From contig NZ_JAAMFI010000001.1 in NCBI RefSeq assembly GCF_018437225.1, forward strand, positions 434,001 to 498,000: a stretch of DNA of 64,000 nucleotides, in the 5' to 3' direction. The notes under the pieces are model-generated. The model worked only from the letters and a program-made list of their open reading frames with translations, searched no databases and was not told the DNA's origin. The translations under genes were made by a program, and so were the position numbers. The DNA comes from Fructobacillus papyriferae (GTDB lineage Bacteria > Bacillota > Bacilli > Lactobacillales > Lactobacillaceae). Of the stretch, positions 16,151 through 24,942 are shown piece after piece (within the stretch, counting starts at the first letter, position 1; every line of letters starts with the position of its first letter).

Positions 16151-16711
16151 TCAATTATTTAATTCTAATCGATCCATTAAAGATTCGATATGTTCAATAT
16201 TATCAAAATATGAATCATTTAAAATAATTTTTAATTTTATTCTATCTAAGCTATTAGTTAGATTCCATTCATATAAGTTAAACATTTCATGTCTAATTAT
16301 TGGATTCAATTCTAAGCCCATGCAAAGCTTAACAAAATTTTTTCTACTGGGCTGATTGCCTCCCGACTCGATACGTTGAATGGTTTTAACTGGGATTCCT
16401 GCTTTTTCTTCTAATCCTTCTTGAGTTAATTCCTCTTTTTGTCGTAAATACTTGATAGCTTCATGAAACGTATTTGGCAGATTTTCCAATATTTTTTGCG
16501 TTCCTTCTGCTAATTTATTGATTTCTGAAGCCTCTTTGCTCAATTCCCGATCGTATTCTTCAGGATTAAGCACATCAAGTTTTTTAGATTCAACGTATTG
16601 AAATTGGGGTACTGGGTTATTACTTTGCAACTTATCTAAACGTATAGTGCCAATATGATCTTCATGAAGCATTTCTTTAAAATTACGAAACTTTTTCATA
16701 CAATCAAACAT
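16151..16711 (-). CDS. XRE-family HTH regulator, third gene of the type III R-M operon (186 aa)
   Basis: The ATG at 16711 is chosen because AAGGA lies 8 nt upstream and it begins one base after the res stop; a longer frame to 16762 overlaps res. The C-terminal half carries a helix-turn-helix (about residues 95-150, with LRQKEELTQEGLEEKAGIPVKTIQRIESG). The N-terminal 90 residues are acidic and of unknown fold. Its position after mod and res suggests a controller or antitoxin-like regulator of the restriction system, and it could bind the palindromes upstream of mod. A HigA-type antitoxin is an alternative, but no toxin partner is visible. Confidence 0.75.
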   Translation of the reverse strand: MFDCMKKFRNFKEMLHEDHIGTIRLDKLQSNNPVPQFQYVESKKLDVLNPEEYDRELSKEASEINKLAEGTQKILENLPNTFHEAIKYLRQKEELTQEGLEEKAGIPVKTIQRIESGGNQPSRKNFVKLCMGLELNPIIRHEMFNLYEWNLTNSLDRIKLKIILNDSYFDNIEHIESLMDRLELNN

Positions 16712-16712
16712 T

Positions 16713-18950
16713 TTAACTATCCTTATTATTAAAAAGTTCTTCGATAGGCTTCCAATAATCACCAGTCATTTCATCGACCCAATCACCGTTATTAAGATAA
16801 TATAGTTGCTCATTTAAGTCTCTAACAAAGGCCCATTGAATATTATGCTTTGAAGCATACTTTTTTAGGGCTTCATACTTAGCTGGAGCATATGCATCAA
16901 TATTTTTATCATGTCCCTTAATGTCTTCTCCACCTTTTGTTTCAATGATGTAAATGTTTCCATTCTTCATCTTGATAATAAAGTCCGGATAAAAATGGGA
17001 AACGCCGCCATTTGTTGTATAAACAAGTGAAAAATATTGTGGACCCTTATCGCCATTTTTATACACGTAATCGATATTTTCAGGGTGATCCTCAACCCAT
17101 CTTTCCATCAATTTTTCAACCAAACTTGGACGTGTGTTGATTGTAGCAGACGTATATTTTTCATATGCATTCGTTTCTATAACCGTTGAATCAGATTGCT
17201 TTGGATTATAGGTATAACGTTCAGTCAAAGGTATTGTAAAATCATTTTCTTGAATATTTTGTAAATCAAGACTTCCTTGAGTAGCTTGCAATACATCGAT
17301 ACGTCTAAACTCATTTCTTAGTTCTCTCCAATTATTTAAAATAAATGCTGTCCACTCATTGGCATCTAATTTTAGAATAGCGTTATCTGAAGGCGCCCCT
17401 TTCCATAAGAAGAAGCGCTTTAATATAGCTGTAACCCTACGTATTGGTAAATGCAGCACTCGACTAAGCTCATGAGAAGCATGTAGTATGTCAATATGGT
17501 TTTCTTTATAATCGGCCAATACCAAACGTTCATGATCACTAAGCTTTTCAGCGTTTTGCAAAGTATCAAAACGTCCTTGTTTAAACGTGGTAACAAGTTT
17601 ATTTCCCATCTTGTAACCGTGATTTTTCAATATCATATAATTTTCATCTAAATCATCTGTGAAATTAAAACGTTCCTTTAATCCATCGTAAACATTTTCT
17701 AAAATTAGTTTTTCATTTAATATTGCATCATATTCCAAGACACGTTCAGAAATCAACTTTAAATCTTTTGCTTTATCTTTAAGTTGAAGCATTGGCGTTG
17801 GAACAACCGCACCACCTTGAGCAAATGCTCCATTTAAGAAATCCACATCAAACGTATAAAGGTATGCATTATCTAACACATCTACATTATAATGTCCTCG
17901 CCAAGGCTGAGGCATACGTCGAATTCTACCAAGAGTCTGAATGGTAAACTGTTCTCCCATATTCTCACGAATCTTAATAAGTATTTTAGCTCGTGGAGCA
18001 TCCCAACCAGTAGCAATTGCTTGCTTTATTATAAGATACTCTACTGAACTATTAAGATTTGTTACATCAACAATGTTTTTTTTCCGCTCTGAAAGCCAAA
18101 TTCCTAATTTTCCATTATCATAGGTTTTATTCATATTCTCTTGTAAAAAATTTTCTATTTTTAGAGATAAGCCCGGAGTAGATTCATCTGGAAGTTGTAC
18201 TAATACTAGTGGATTTATATCGTCAATATTTAAATGATTGTACTCTTCAAGTATTTCTTGCCGCTTTTTTTCTGCCGCGTCAAAGAGTACAACAAACTCA
18301 TCTAAATCATCATGACTAGTGTCAATGTTTTCATTAACGACAACAGATTTGGTAATAAGACCTGATGCAATAACTGTTTCTTCCGGTACTTCATAAAATT
18401 CAGTAACATTAGGATTTTTAGGATCATCAATTGTAGCTGAAACTCGTACCATTTTAGCTGCGTTAAAACGGTCAATTATATCTCTGGCCTTGTTAGTGTT
18501 ATTACGGTGTGCTTCATCAATAATAACTATAAAATGTCTATTGTTCTGATTAGCCTTTTCTATTTTGTCAATAAGACTATCATGCTCACTAACAGTTAGC
18601 ATCGCTTTTGTATTTGCACCCACCACTCGTTCATAATTGATAAATGTAACCGAGTTTCGCTCAAATCCATTCAATAGAGCATCATCCACTGACTGAGCAA
18701 TGATACTAGAAAAATCATTAGCTTTATTATAAGACTGCTCTTCGAGTTCACCCGCACCAGGAGTGAACCAAACAAATGCGACATTATCGTTAACTGATCG
18801 AATATACTCATCAATCCATGATAAAAGAACAATAGTTTTACCTGCACCTGTTGGAGCTTTTATCACCAGCTCATTTACTCCATATTCTGGTGCAGTAAAT
18901 GTCAAGAGCTTGTCAACAGCGTTTTGTTGAAAATCTTTTAATTCAATCAT
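16713..18950 (-). CDS. res: Type III restriction endonuclease subunit Res (745 aa)
   Basis: ATP-dependent translocase/nuclease that cuts DNA when the Mod subunit finds unmodified sites. Residues 32-39 carry Walker A (APTGAGKT). A DEAH-box (IIDEAHRN) and motif III (RVSATIDD) follow, then motif VI (LGRIRRMPQPWRG), an SF2 helicase. The C-terminus has a PD-(D/E)xK nuclease: PDF...IYIIETKGGED around residues 660-690. At 745 residues it is shorter than EcoP1I-type Res (about 970) but has all the motor and nuclease motifs. It overlaps mod by 4 bp (ATGA), indicating coupled translation. The reading frame is intact and the system is probably functional. Confidence 0.9.
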   Translation of the reverse strand: MIELKDFQQNAVDKLLTFTAPEYGVNELVIKAPTGAGKTIVLLSWIDEYIRSVNDNVAFVWFTPGAGELEEQSYNKANDFSSIIAQSVDDALLNGFERNSVTFINYERVVGANTKAMLTVSEHDSLIDKIEKANQNNRHFIVIIDEAHRNNTNKARDIIDRFNAAKMVRVSATIDDPKNPNVTEFYEVPEETVIASGLITKSVVVNENIDTSHDDLDEFVVLFDAAEKKRQEILEEYNHLNIDDINPLVLVQLPDESTPGLSLKIENFLQENMNKTYDNGKLGIWLSERKKNIVDVTNLNSSVEYLIIKQAIATGWDAPRAKILIKIRENMGEQFTIQTLGRIRRMPQPWRGHYNVDVLDNAYLYTFDVDFLNGAFAQGGAVVPTPMLQLKDKAKDLKLISERVLEYDAILNEKLILENVYDGLKERFNFTDDLDENYMILKNHGYKMGNKLVTTFKQGRFDTLQNAEKLSDHERLVLADYKENHIDILHASHELSRVLHLPIRRVTAILKRFFLWKGAPSDNAILKLDANEWTAFILNNWRELRNEFRRIDVLQATQGSLDLQNIQENDFTIPLTERYTYNPKQSDSTVIETNAYEKYTSATINTRPSLVEKLMERWVEDHPENIDYVYKNGDKGPQYFSLVYTTNGGVSHFYPDFIIKMKNGNIYIIETKGGEDIKGHDKNIDAYAPAKYEALKKYASKHNIQWAFVRDLNEQLYYLNNGDWVDEMTGDYWKPIEELFNNKDS

Positions 18951-20722
18951 TTAATCCACAACTCCGATCCAAAAAAATAGTTTGGTATTTCTTGTATTTC
19001 GATTTGCAACTCTCTCAATACTTGATTTTGCTTTTGATCAATAAAAATGTCCGGATGCATAAACAGTGTTGAATTGCTAATCAATTGATTGTTATTAATC
19101 AAAGTTTCCAATTGCTCTTCACTCAAAACAATTTGAACTTTGGGATTATTAATATCAAGACCAAATTCTAATTCAACTAAAGGTGTTACATAACGTAAAA
19201 GTTCATATTCAAGAAAAACATTAGGAAACTTTTCTTTTACTACAAAATTTGTTTTGTAATATTTTAAGTTCATAGGAACTTTTTTATTTATATTCTGCAT
19301 TCTCTTATATGTTGTGTTAATAACTTCGTCATTTGTAGCTAGAATAAATTCTCTTTTACCCTTATCTTCACTATTTAATTCAAGAACCGCTTCCCCAGTA
19401 GTTCCACTTCCTGCAAAAAAATCTAATACAATTCCATTTGGTCGGTTAGCCCACTTCAGCAACTGTTTAATAAGTCTTACTGGTTTTTTACCATTTTTTA
19501 ACGAAACCCCTCCTTCCTTTCCAATATTTCCCATATCAATCCAGAAGCCCTTCCAAAAATCGCCTCTAGTTGTTGAACGCCCAAATACTGGCTTAAAATC
19601 ATCTGTCCAATGGTATGTTGGCTCCATTGTCGCCAAATTAATTGGCATGTTATTCGCAATTGTCAAATAATATGGATCAGATCGTTTATCTGATATATAT
19701 TTAATCCAATTATCTTCAGAAAGTTTAGCAATGACATCTTCTGGAATTTTAGGAACTTCATTTCTTGAACGTGCCAATCTGGCAACATTTTTTTTAGCAA
19801 ATTCACTAAACACTGGCGATTGATCAAAATATTTTGCAAAACTTTTCAAAGTAAATCGTTCTTTAGGATCCGCAAGTCTCCCGAATTCCTTTACAAGGTC
19901 TAAATTATTTTTCAAGACATCAATAGTTTTTTCAATGCTTCCATCATCATTTAGAAACAGAGAAAAATGTGTGTCAAATCCAGGAACCAAGTCAAACAAC
20001 GGTTGTCTATTGGTATTAGTAAAGTCAGATGCTGAATAAACTAAGATATATTCCCCATTCTTAACTAAGCCACCTTTTTTGGCTGCTGCTACTTTATTAC
20101 CTGTAGTAGCTGACAATTCAATCATCAAACTTTCTTTAAACGAATTTTCACCGAACACATCATCCATTAATAATTTAAGTTGAGCAAATTCCTCATCACC
20201 GATACTTACAAAGATAACCCCATCCTCTTTTAATAATTTTTTTGCAAGTTTCAATCGGTTCGACATAAAGCTCAACCACATAGAATGTTTAAAAGAATCA
20301 TCTTCCCTTACAAATCTATCATTATATTTAAAATCTTTGTTGCCAGTATTGTACGGAGGATCAATATAAATAACATCAATTTTTCCAAGATGTGTTTTTT
20401 CTAGTAAGTGTAAACTGTGTAAATTATCACCTTCTAAAAGAAAATTAAACTTATCTGTATCAGATGAAGAATTTATTTTTTTCTCTTGATTCTCAGTGAA
20501 TACAGGTATTTTAAATTGCATTTCTTCTTCAACTTTTTCCGAGTGCTCTTCCCAAACCAATCCATATTTTTTTGTATCAATTATTTGAATTAATTTTTCA
20601 AGCTTATGAATATCACTTTCTCTTGATTCTTTTTGAGCTTTTTTAATTAATTCCTTGACATAAGCAATGGCTTCTTCTTTTTCATTTATATGACGTCGTT
20701 CAATAAAACTATTATCAGACAT
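18947..20722 (-). CDS. mod: Type III N6-adenine DNA methyltransferase Mod (591 aa)
   Basis: Methylates adenine at the recognition site and gives the complex its specificity. Motif IV, DPPYNTG, is at residues 121-127, and the SAM-binding motif LDFFAGSGTTGEAV is near residue 440, the beta-class order typical of type III Mod. The region between them (about 200-400) is the target-recognition domain. I see no simple-sequence repeat tract that would suggest phase variation. Local base composition is clearly AT-rich, unlike the neighbouring guaA, which fits horizontal acquisition with the element. First gene of the mod-res-HTH unit. Confidence 0.92.
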   Translation of the reverse strand: MSDNSFIERRHINEKEEAIAYVKELIKKAQKESRESDIHKLEKLIQIIDTKKYGLVWEEHSEKVEEEMQFKIPVFTENQEKKINSSSDTDKFNFLLEGDNLHSLHLLEKTHLGKIDVIYIDPPYNTGNKDFKYNDRFVREDDSFKHSMWLSFMSNRLKLAKKLLKEDGVIFVSIGDEEFAQLKLLMDDVFGENSFKESLMIELSATTGNKVAAAKKGGLVKNGEYILVYSASDFTNTNRQPLFDLVPGFDTHFSLFLNDDGSIEKTIDVLKNNLDLVKEFGRLADPKERFTLKSFAKYFDQSPVFSEFAKKNVARLARSRNEVPKIPEDVIAKLSEDNWIKYISDKRSDPYYLTIANNMPINLATMEPTYHWTDDFKPVFGRSTTRGDFWKGFWIDMGNIGKEGGVSLKNGKKPVRLIKQLLKWANRPNGIVLDFFAGSGTTGEAVLELNSEDKGKREFILATNDEVINTTYKRMQNINKKVPMNLKYYKTNFVVKEKFPNVFLEYELLRYVTPLVELEFGLDINNPKVQIVLSEEQLETLINNNQLISNSTLFMHPDIFIDQKQNQVLRELQIEIQEIPNYFFGSELWIK

Positions 20723-20779
20723 AGAAATCTCCTATCATTCTTTAAGATCAATAATGGTTTGAATATTAAAAAATACCCT

Positions 20780-20809
20780 AAGTTGTACCCAACTTTATCA
20801 TCTGATGAT
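20780..20809. promoter_or_regulatory. Two adjacent palindromes upstream of mod
   Basis: AAGTTG (20780-20785)/CAACTT (20790-20795) has a 4-bp spacer, and ATCATC (20797-20802)/GATGAT (20804-20809) a 1-bp spacer. They are separated by one base, and mod starts about 60 nt downstream. They are candidate operators for the HTH protein encoded at the end of the operon. Confidence 0.5.
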
Positions 20810-20881
20810 CAACATATGGACACCCTAAATATACCAAATATATGAATAAATATCGAAAATATTAACTAAAAATATATACTT

Positions 20882-20923
20882 AAAATAAAAACCCTTATCT
20901 CATTATTTGAGTAAGAGTTTTTT
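20882..20923. terminator. Bidirectional terminator between mod and guaA
   Basis: An imperfect CTTA-T-CTC / GAG-TAAG stem is flanked by A/T runs on both sides. It now ends the guaA transcript inside the element, replacing the original terminator displaced to 10833-10860. Confidence 0.7.
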
Positions 20924-20941
20924 GGCGACAATCCTGGCGAC
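20922..20941 (+). repeat. Integrase arm-type direct repeats, guaA side
   Basis: TTGGCGAC (20922-20929) and CTGGCGAC (20934-20941) have the same 12-bp period and orientation as the pair at 10961-10980. Confidence 0.65.
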
Positions 20942-21032
20942 AATTTAAGTTAATTATCGCTATTTCATGTCTTATGAATTTTATTCAAATGCAGTTAAAT
21001 CAACCTATTCGGCAGGATAACTCATCGTTCAA

Positions 21033-21044
21033 TTATTCCCATTC
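21033..21044 (-). repeat. att site at the guaA stop codon
   Basis: The minus strand reads GAATGGGAATAA and includes the guaA stop codon, so integration leaves the guaA product intact (ending VEWE). It differs at one base from the copy at 10887-10898. Confidence 0.9.
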
Positions 21045-22574
21045 CACTGTTGCGGGTGGCTTAGCGGTAATGTCGTAGACAACGCGGTTGATATGATCCA
21101 CCTCATTAACGATCCGTGACGACACCTTTTGCAACAAATCCCATGGCAAGCGGGCGAAGTCCGCTGTCATGCCATCGATTGACGTAATGGCACGAATGGC
21201 AATCGTGTATTCGTAAGTCCGAAAATCCCCCATGACCCCAACGGACTTGTTGTTGGTCAAAACGGTGAAGTACTGCCAAACATCATCTTCAAGCCCAGCT
21301 TTGGCCACTTCGTCACGCAAGATCCAATCCGATTCGCGGACGATGGCTAAACGATCTTCGGTAATGGCGCCCATCACACGGATTCCCAGGCCAGGACCTG
21401 GGAACGGCTGACGCCAAACGAGTTCGTGGTCCATGTTGAGCTGTTCGCCCAATTCACGCACCTCATCTTTGAAGAGCGTGTTTAATGGCTCGATCAATTT
21501 GAACTGCATGTCTTCAGGAAGACCACCGACGTTGTGATGCGACTTGATCGTCTGAGCGGTTTCCGTTCCAGATTCGATCACATCCGTGTAGAGTGTTCCC
21601 TGCGCCAGATAGTCCATCCCCTTCAGCTTGGTTGCTTCATCGTTGAAGACCTCAATGAATTCGTTACCAATAATCTTACGCTTTTGTTCAGGGTCAGTAA
21701 TCCCGTCCAACTTGGACAAAAAGCGATCCTTGGCATCTACCTTAATGATGTTCAACCCAAATTTACCACCAAGCATCGTCATCACCTGTTGGGCCTCGTT
21801 TTTACGGAGGAGACCATGGTCCACAAAGATACAAGTGAGTTGGTCGCCAATGGCTTTTTGCAAGAGAACACCAACAACTGACGAGTCAACACCACCGGAA
21901 AGACCGAGCAGGACTTTTTTATCGCCCACTTCTGCTCGAATCTTTTCGATCTGTTCATCAATGAATTCGGCCATTGACCAAGTTGCCTTGGCACCAGCCA
22001 CGTTCATAACGAAGTTCTTAATAATTTCTTTTCCGTGCTCTGACAAAGTCGTTTCGGAGTGGAACTGAACCCCGTAAATCCCGGCTTCATCGTTTGCAAT
22101 GGCAGCGATTGGTGTCTTCTCAGAAGCGGCGGCCACCTTGAAGCCTTCTGGCAACTTCGTCACGTTATCCGAGTGGGACATCAAGACGATTTGCTTTTCG
22201 GGCGTGCCGGCAAAGAGCTTGGATGGGGCCGTCAGGGTGATTTCGGTCTGACCGAATTCCCCGTTGCCTGGATTGGCTTCGACTTTTCCGCCCAAGTGCC
22301 AGGCAATCAACTGCATCCCGTAACAAACACCCAAGACTGGGATGCCCAGTTCAAAGATTTCCGGATCGATGGTAAAGGCGTCTTCGTCGTAGACGGACTT
22401 AGGACCACCGGAGAGAATAATCCCCTTTGGATTGTATTCCTTAATCTCCTCAACCGTCATCTTATTTGACTTCAGTTCGGAATAGACACCGAGTTCGCGG
22501 ACGCGGCGGGTAATGAGTTGGTTGTACTGAGAACCGTAGTCCAGCACTAAGATTTTGTCATTTGAAATGGCCAT
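21033..22574 (-). CDS. guaA: GMP synthase (glutamine-hydrolysing) (513 aa)
   Basis: Converts XMP to GMP with glutamine as the nitrogen donor. The N-terminal class I amidotransferase domain has the catalytic Cys in GVCYGMQ and a His/Glu site in GVQFHSE. The ATP-pyrophosphatase domain shows the PP-loop [11 protein letters not shown], and the dimerization domain ends in the canonical TVEWE. Normal length. It starts at the ATG at 22574, 2 nt after the guaB stop, so the two GMP-branch genes form one operon under the guanine riboswitch. Its 3' end is the insertion site of the mobile element. Confidence 0.97.
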   Translation of the reverse strand: MAISNDKILVLDYGSQYNQLITRRVRELGVYSELKSNKMTVEEIKEYNPKGIILSGGPKSVYDEDAFTIDPEIFELGIPVLGVCYGMQLIAWHLGGKVEANPGNGEFGQTEITLTAPSKLFAGTPEKQIVLMSHSDNVTKLPEGFKVAAASEKTPIAAIANDEAGIYGVQFHSETTLSEHGKEIIKNFVMNVAGAKATWSMAEFIDEQIEKIRAEVGDKKVLLGLSGGVDSSVVGVLLQKAIGDQLTCIFVDHGLLRKNEAQQVMTMLGGKFGLNIIKVDAKDRFLSKLDGITDPEQKRKIIGNEFIEVFNDEATKLKGMDYLAQGTLYTDVIESGTETAQTIKSHHNVGGLPEDMQFKLIEPLNTLFKDEVRELGEQLNMDHELVWRQPFPGPGLGIRVMGAITEDRLAIVRESDWILRDEVAKAGLEDDVWQYFTVLTNNKSVGVMGDFRTYEYTIAIRAITSIDGMTADFARLPWDLLQKVSSRIVNEVDHINRVVYDITAKPPATVEWE

Positions 22575-22576
22575 CT

Positions 22577-24613
22577 TTAATCTCTTTCCTGTTCAACGTA
22601 GTTCGGTGCTTTTTTCGTGATTTCCACATCGTGTGGGTGGGATTCCTTCAAACCATTGTCCGTGATCTGGACGAATTGAGCCTCTTCTTTCAGTTCACTA
22701 ACCGTGTGTGATCCAGTGTAGCCCATCCCGGCGCGCAAGCCCCCATCGATTTGGAAGATGGCGTCTTCTGGCACTTCTTCTTTCACCAAGTAATCAGAAA
22801 CCATCACGGCATCAGCCCCACCAGCGATCGCTTTAACCACGTCTCCTGAATAGTGAATGCCACCTTGAGCAATCACGGCCGTTTTCTGCTCAACCAAAGC
22901 TTCGGTTAACGTCATCACCGTCGTTAAGAATGGATAATGCGCGTCATCCGCTTTTTTGGAATCCACGGCCCGACCAGCGATCACGGCATCGACACCAACT
23001 TTGGCCAATTGCTTAGCCACTGCTGGATCTTCAACCGTTCCAACGATCACCGCTTTGTCTGCAAAGAGGGTTTTGGCTGCCTTGATATCTTCCAAAACGC
23101 TGGCATCAAAATGGGCTGGCAAGTATAAGATAACGGCATCAATCTGTTCTTCAGACAACGCTTTCAACCGATCGGCATGGTTTTTCGTCAGCCAGATTTC
23201 AGCCGCTAACTTTGCTGTCTCGTTTTTGGCTTCGGCACGGATATTCTGGATCGCTTCAACTTGGTCCGCCACGGCTTCCATGGCCGGCACAATCCCTAAG
23301 CCGCCGGCTTTGGCCATCGCGGTCGCCACGGCATCAACCTTATGTTCCGTAAGATCACTGGCCATCAATGGATTGGTAAGGGTTAACTGGCCAATCGTCG
23401 TTTCGAGTTCGACCTTATGCGGCAAGACATTGGAGGCTGCTGGAACCAGCAGCGTTTCGTCATAGCCAAGGCCGTGCTTGGCCAAATCCTTATCGGCTTC
23501 AACCAAGCCCTTTTGATAGTCATAGGTCGGCGTTGTTTTCTCAATTGAGCTGGCATGGGCAATTGCTTCTTTGATCGTGTGAGCGCCCATTTTGGCCAAA
23601 CCAGTCACCAAATGCGAGAGGATGGGCTGCAAAATATCCTTCAGTTCGCCCTTATAGGCCACGCGCGCCTCGATACCTTCTGGCACCATCTTCTTGGCCT
23701 CGTTCACCTCACCTTGGAAATAACGGTCTTTTGATCCGTTTTCCATGGCCGCAATTGATCCCATTCCACGGTAGAACTTAAATTGGTCGCCATTTTCCTC
23801 GAAAACATCGCCTGGCGTTTCTTTTGTTCCGGAGAACATTGAGCCAAGCATGACCGCATTACCACCCATGGTAATCGCTTTCAAAATATCGTCTGCCGTC
23901 TTAGCTCCACCATCAGCAATGATCGCCTTGTGGCGGCGCTTTGCCTCCTTTGCCGCATCACGAATCGCGGACAGTTGTGGCACACCGATTCCAGCCACCA
24001 CACGGGTCGTACAAATTGAACCGGGACCGATTCCAATCTTGACGACATCAGCACCAGCGTCATAAAGGGCAGCAGCTCCAGACTCTGTGGCGATGTTCCC
24101 CGCAATAATGTTTAGCTTAGGAAAAGCGTGCCGAACCTCTGAAACCTTACGCAAAACACCCTCTGAGTGACCGTGGGCTGAATCTAAAATAATCGCATCG
24201 ACACCTGCTTCAACCATGGCCCGGGCCCGGTCAACCGTGTCGTTTGTCACGCCAACGGCACCGGCTACCAGTAGCCGGCTTTGGTCATCAACGGCAGCCA
24301 TGGGCGTCTTTTTCAAATCAACGGGGGTTTGCTTCACCTTGGCCACTTCATTAGCTTGAGCGGCAATGGTCATGTTTTTATGAATGACCCCAAGGCCACC
24401 AAATTGCGCCAAAGCAATGGCAAATTTAGCTTCCGTAACCGTATCCATGGCTGCTGAAAGCAATGGGATGTTTAAACGTAAGCTGTCCGTGAGTTCGGTT
24501 CGAAGCGACACGTCAGCAGGCGCCATTTTTTGTCCCTGTTCACCAGTCATCGCCATATCATCAAAAGTTAGGCCCATCGGCACAAACTTATTAGTCATCT
24601 GAAATGCTGCCAT
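22577..24613 (-). CDS. guaB: IMP dehydrogenase without CBS domains, with a second degenerate IMPDH-like barrel (678 aa)
   Basis: Should oxidise IMP to XMP with NAD. Usual IMPDH length is about 490; this one is 678. Residues 1-365 form a catalytic barrel: GPGSICTT with Cys201, ADGG at 234-236, GSMFSG, YRGMGS and the flap [11 protein letters not shown] (R317/Y320). The CBS pair normally inserted after GGLGVIHKN is replaced by about 20 residues (95-115). Residues about 383-635 repeat the IMPDH fold from its start ([15 protein letters not shown], then [17 protein letters not shown]), but the catalytic loop is lost (AGRAVDS in place of GPGSICTT). The chain ends in the canonical IMPDH tail ([30 protein letters not shown]), which the first barrel lacks. 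This looks like an internal duplication with division of parts. The ATG at 24613 has AAGGAG upstream. Confidence 0.9.
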   Translation of the reverse strand: MAAFQMTNKFVPMGLTFDDMAMTGEQGQKMAPADVSLRTELTDSLRLNIPLLSAAMDTVTEAKFAIALAQFGGLGVIHKNMTIAAQANEVAKVKQTPVDLKKTPMAAVDDQSRLLVAGAVGVTNDTVDRARAMVEAGVDAIILDSAHGHSEGVLRKVSEVRHAFPKLNIIAGNIATESGAAALYDAGADVVKIGIGPGSICTTRVVAGIGVPQLSAIRDAAKEAKRRHKAIIADGGAKTADDILKAITMGGNAVMLGSMFSGTKETPGDVFEENGDQFKFYRGMGSIAAMENGSKDRYFQGEVNEAKKMVPEGIEARVAYKGELKDILQPILSHLVTGLAKMGAHTIKEAIAHASSIEKTTPTYDYQKGLVEADKDLAKHGLGYDETLLVPAASNVLPHKVELETTIGQLTLTNPLMASDLTEHKVDAVATAMAKAGGLGIVPAMEAVADQVEAIQNIRAEAKNETAKLAAEIWLTKNHADRLKALSEEQIDAVILYLPAHFDASVLEDIKAAKTLFADKAVIVGTVEDPAVAKQLAKVGVDAVIAGRAVDSKKADDAHYPFLTTVMTLTEALVEQKTAVIAQGGIHYSGDVVKAIAGGADAVMVSDYLVKEEVPEDAIFQIDGGLRAGMGYTGSHTVSELKEEAQFVQITDNGLKESHPHDVEITKKAPNYVEQERD

Positions 24614-24646
24614 GATTCTCCTTCATCCATCCAAACGATATTGCAC

Positions 24647-24687
24647 AAAAAAGCGTTCTGCAATCTCTAACCAGATCCGCAGAACGC
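24647..24687 (-). terminator. Expression-platform terminator of the guanine riboswitch
   Basis: A perfect 9-bp GCGTTCTGC/GCAGAACGC stem is followed by TTTTTT on the minus strand, 34 nt before guaB. It would form when the aptamer is ligand-bound. Confidence 0.9.
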
Positions 24688-24715
24688 CTATTGAAAAAGA
24701 GTCTTCTAGAAGCAT

Positions 24716-24786
24716 TCACGGATAGTCACGACTTTTGGGGCGTGGTAGAGACTGCTGGCCATTTTCCAGCGATATATCTGTTTCTT
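24716..24786 (-). promoter_or_regulatory. Guanine riboswitch aptamer controlling guaB-guaA
   Basis: On the minus strand, P2 is GCTGG/CCAGC with an AAAATGG loop, J2/3 reads AGTCTCTACC (the purine-aptamer core), P3 is a short ACG...CGT with loop CCCCAAAA, and J3/1 is GACTAT. The C in GACTAT specifies guanine over adenine. P1 pairs GATA with TATC plus a few outer bases. P3 is shorter than in the standard aptamer. Guanine excess should terminate transcription of guaBA. Confidence 0.88.
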
Positions 24787-24870
24787 ACTTGAATTGTTAT
24801 CCTTCATTATACAGAAAAACCTAAAAAATACAAGCTGAATGCCCCTTTCTACTTTCTTGTCCTCCCCCCC

Positions 24871-24899
24871 TTGCATTTGTTCTCATTTTATTTTAATAT
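24871..24899 (+). promoter_or_regulatory. Promoter of the GNAT acetyltransferase gene
   Basis: TTGCAT (24871-24876), a 17-nt spacer, TAATAT (24894-24899). It lies in the 330-nt divergent region whose other half is the guaB riboswitch. Confidence 0.7.
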
Positions 24900-24942
24900 T
24901 TCAGTAACCAAAAAACTTTTTGACAATTTTTAGGTGCTTTCC

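Larger units (their letters stand above)
20723..21032. other. guaA-side end of the element: R-M promoter region and att arm
   Basis: About 310 nt without a gene. It holds the mod promoter area with two palindromes (20780-20809), AT-rich sequence, a bidirectional terminator (20882-20923), the second pair of arm-type repeats (20922-20941), and short sequence up to the att core at 21033. Confidence 0.7.
10887..21044. mobile_element. Integrated mobilizable-type element in the guaA 3' end, with type III R-M cargo
   Basis: The element is bounded by 12-bp att repeats. In order from the guaA-distal end it encodes a tyrosine integrase, a DUF3173 protein, a HUH-helicase Rep, a membrane protein, an FtsK-like ATPase, a 104-aa protein, an HTH regulator, Res and Mod, all on the minus strand. 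Paired TTGGCGAC/CTGGCGAC repeats with 12-bp period lie near both ends. The R-M half (16-20.7 kb) is visibly more AT-rich than the chromosome around it. No relaxase of the MOB families and no VirB/TrsE-type genes are seen. It therefore looks like a small integrative mobilizable or replicating element, not a self-sufficient conjugative one. Confidence 0.85.

Noticed and set aside
18947-20722. Phase-variable mod gene
   Set aside because: No run of short tandem repeats or long homopolymer suited to slippage was found in the frame or its leader.
24716-24786. Adenine rather than guanine riboswitch
   Set aside because: J3/1 reads GACTAT (C), the guanine-specific form, and the genes are guaB-guaA.
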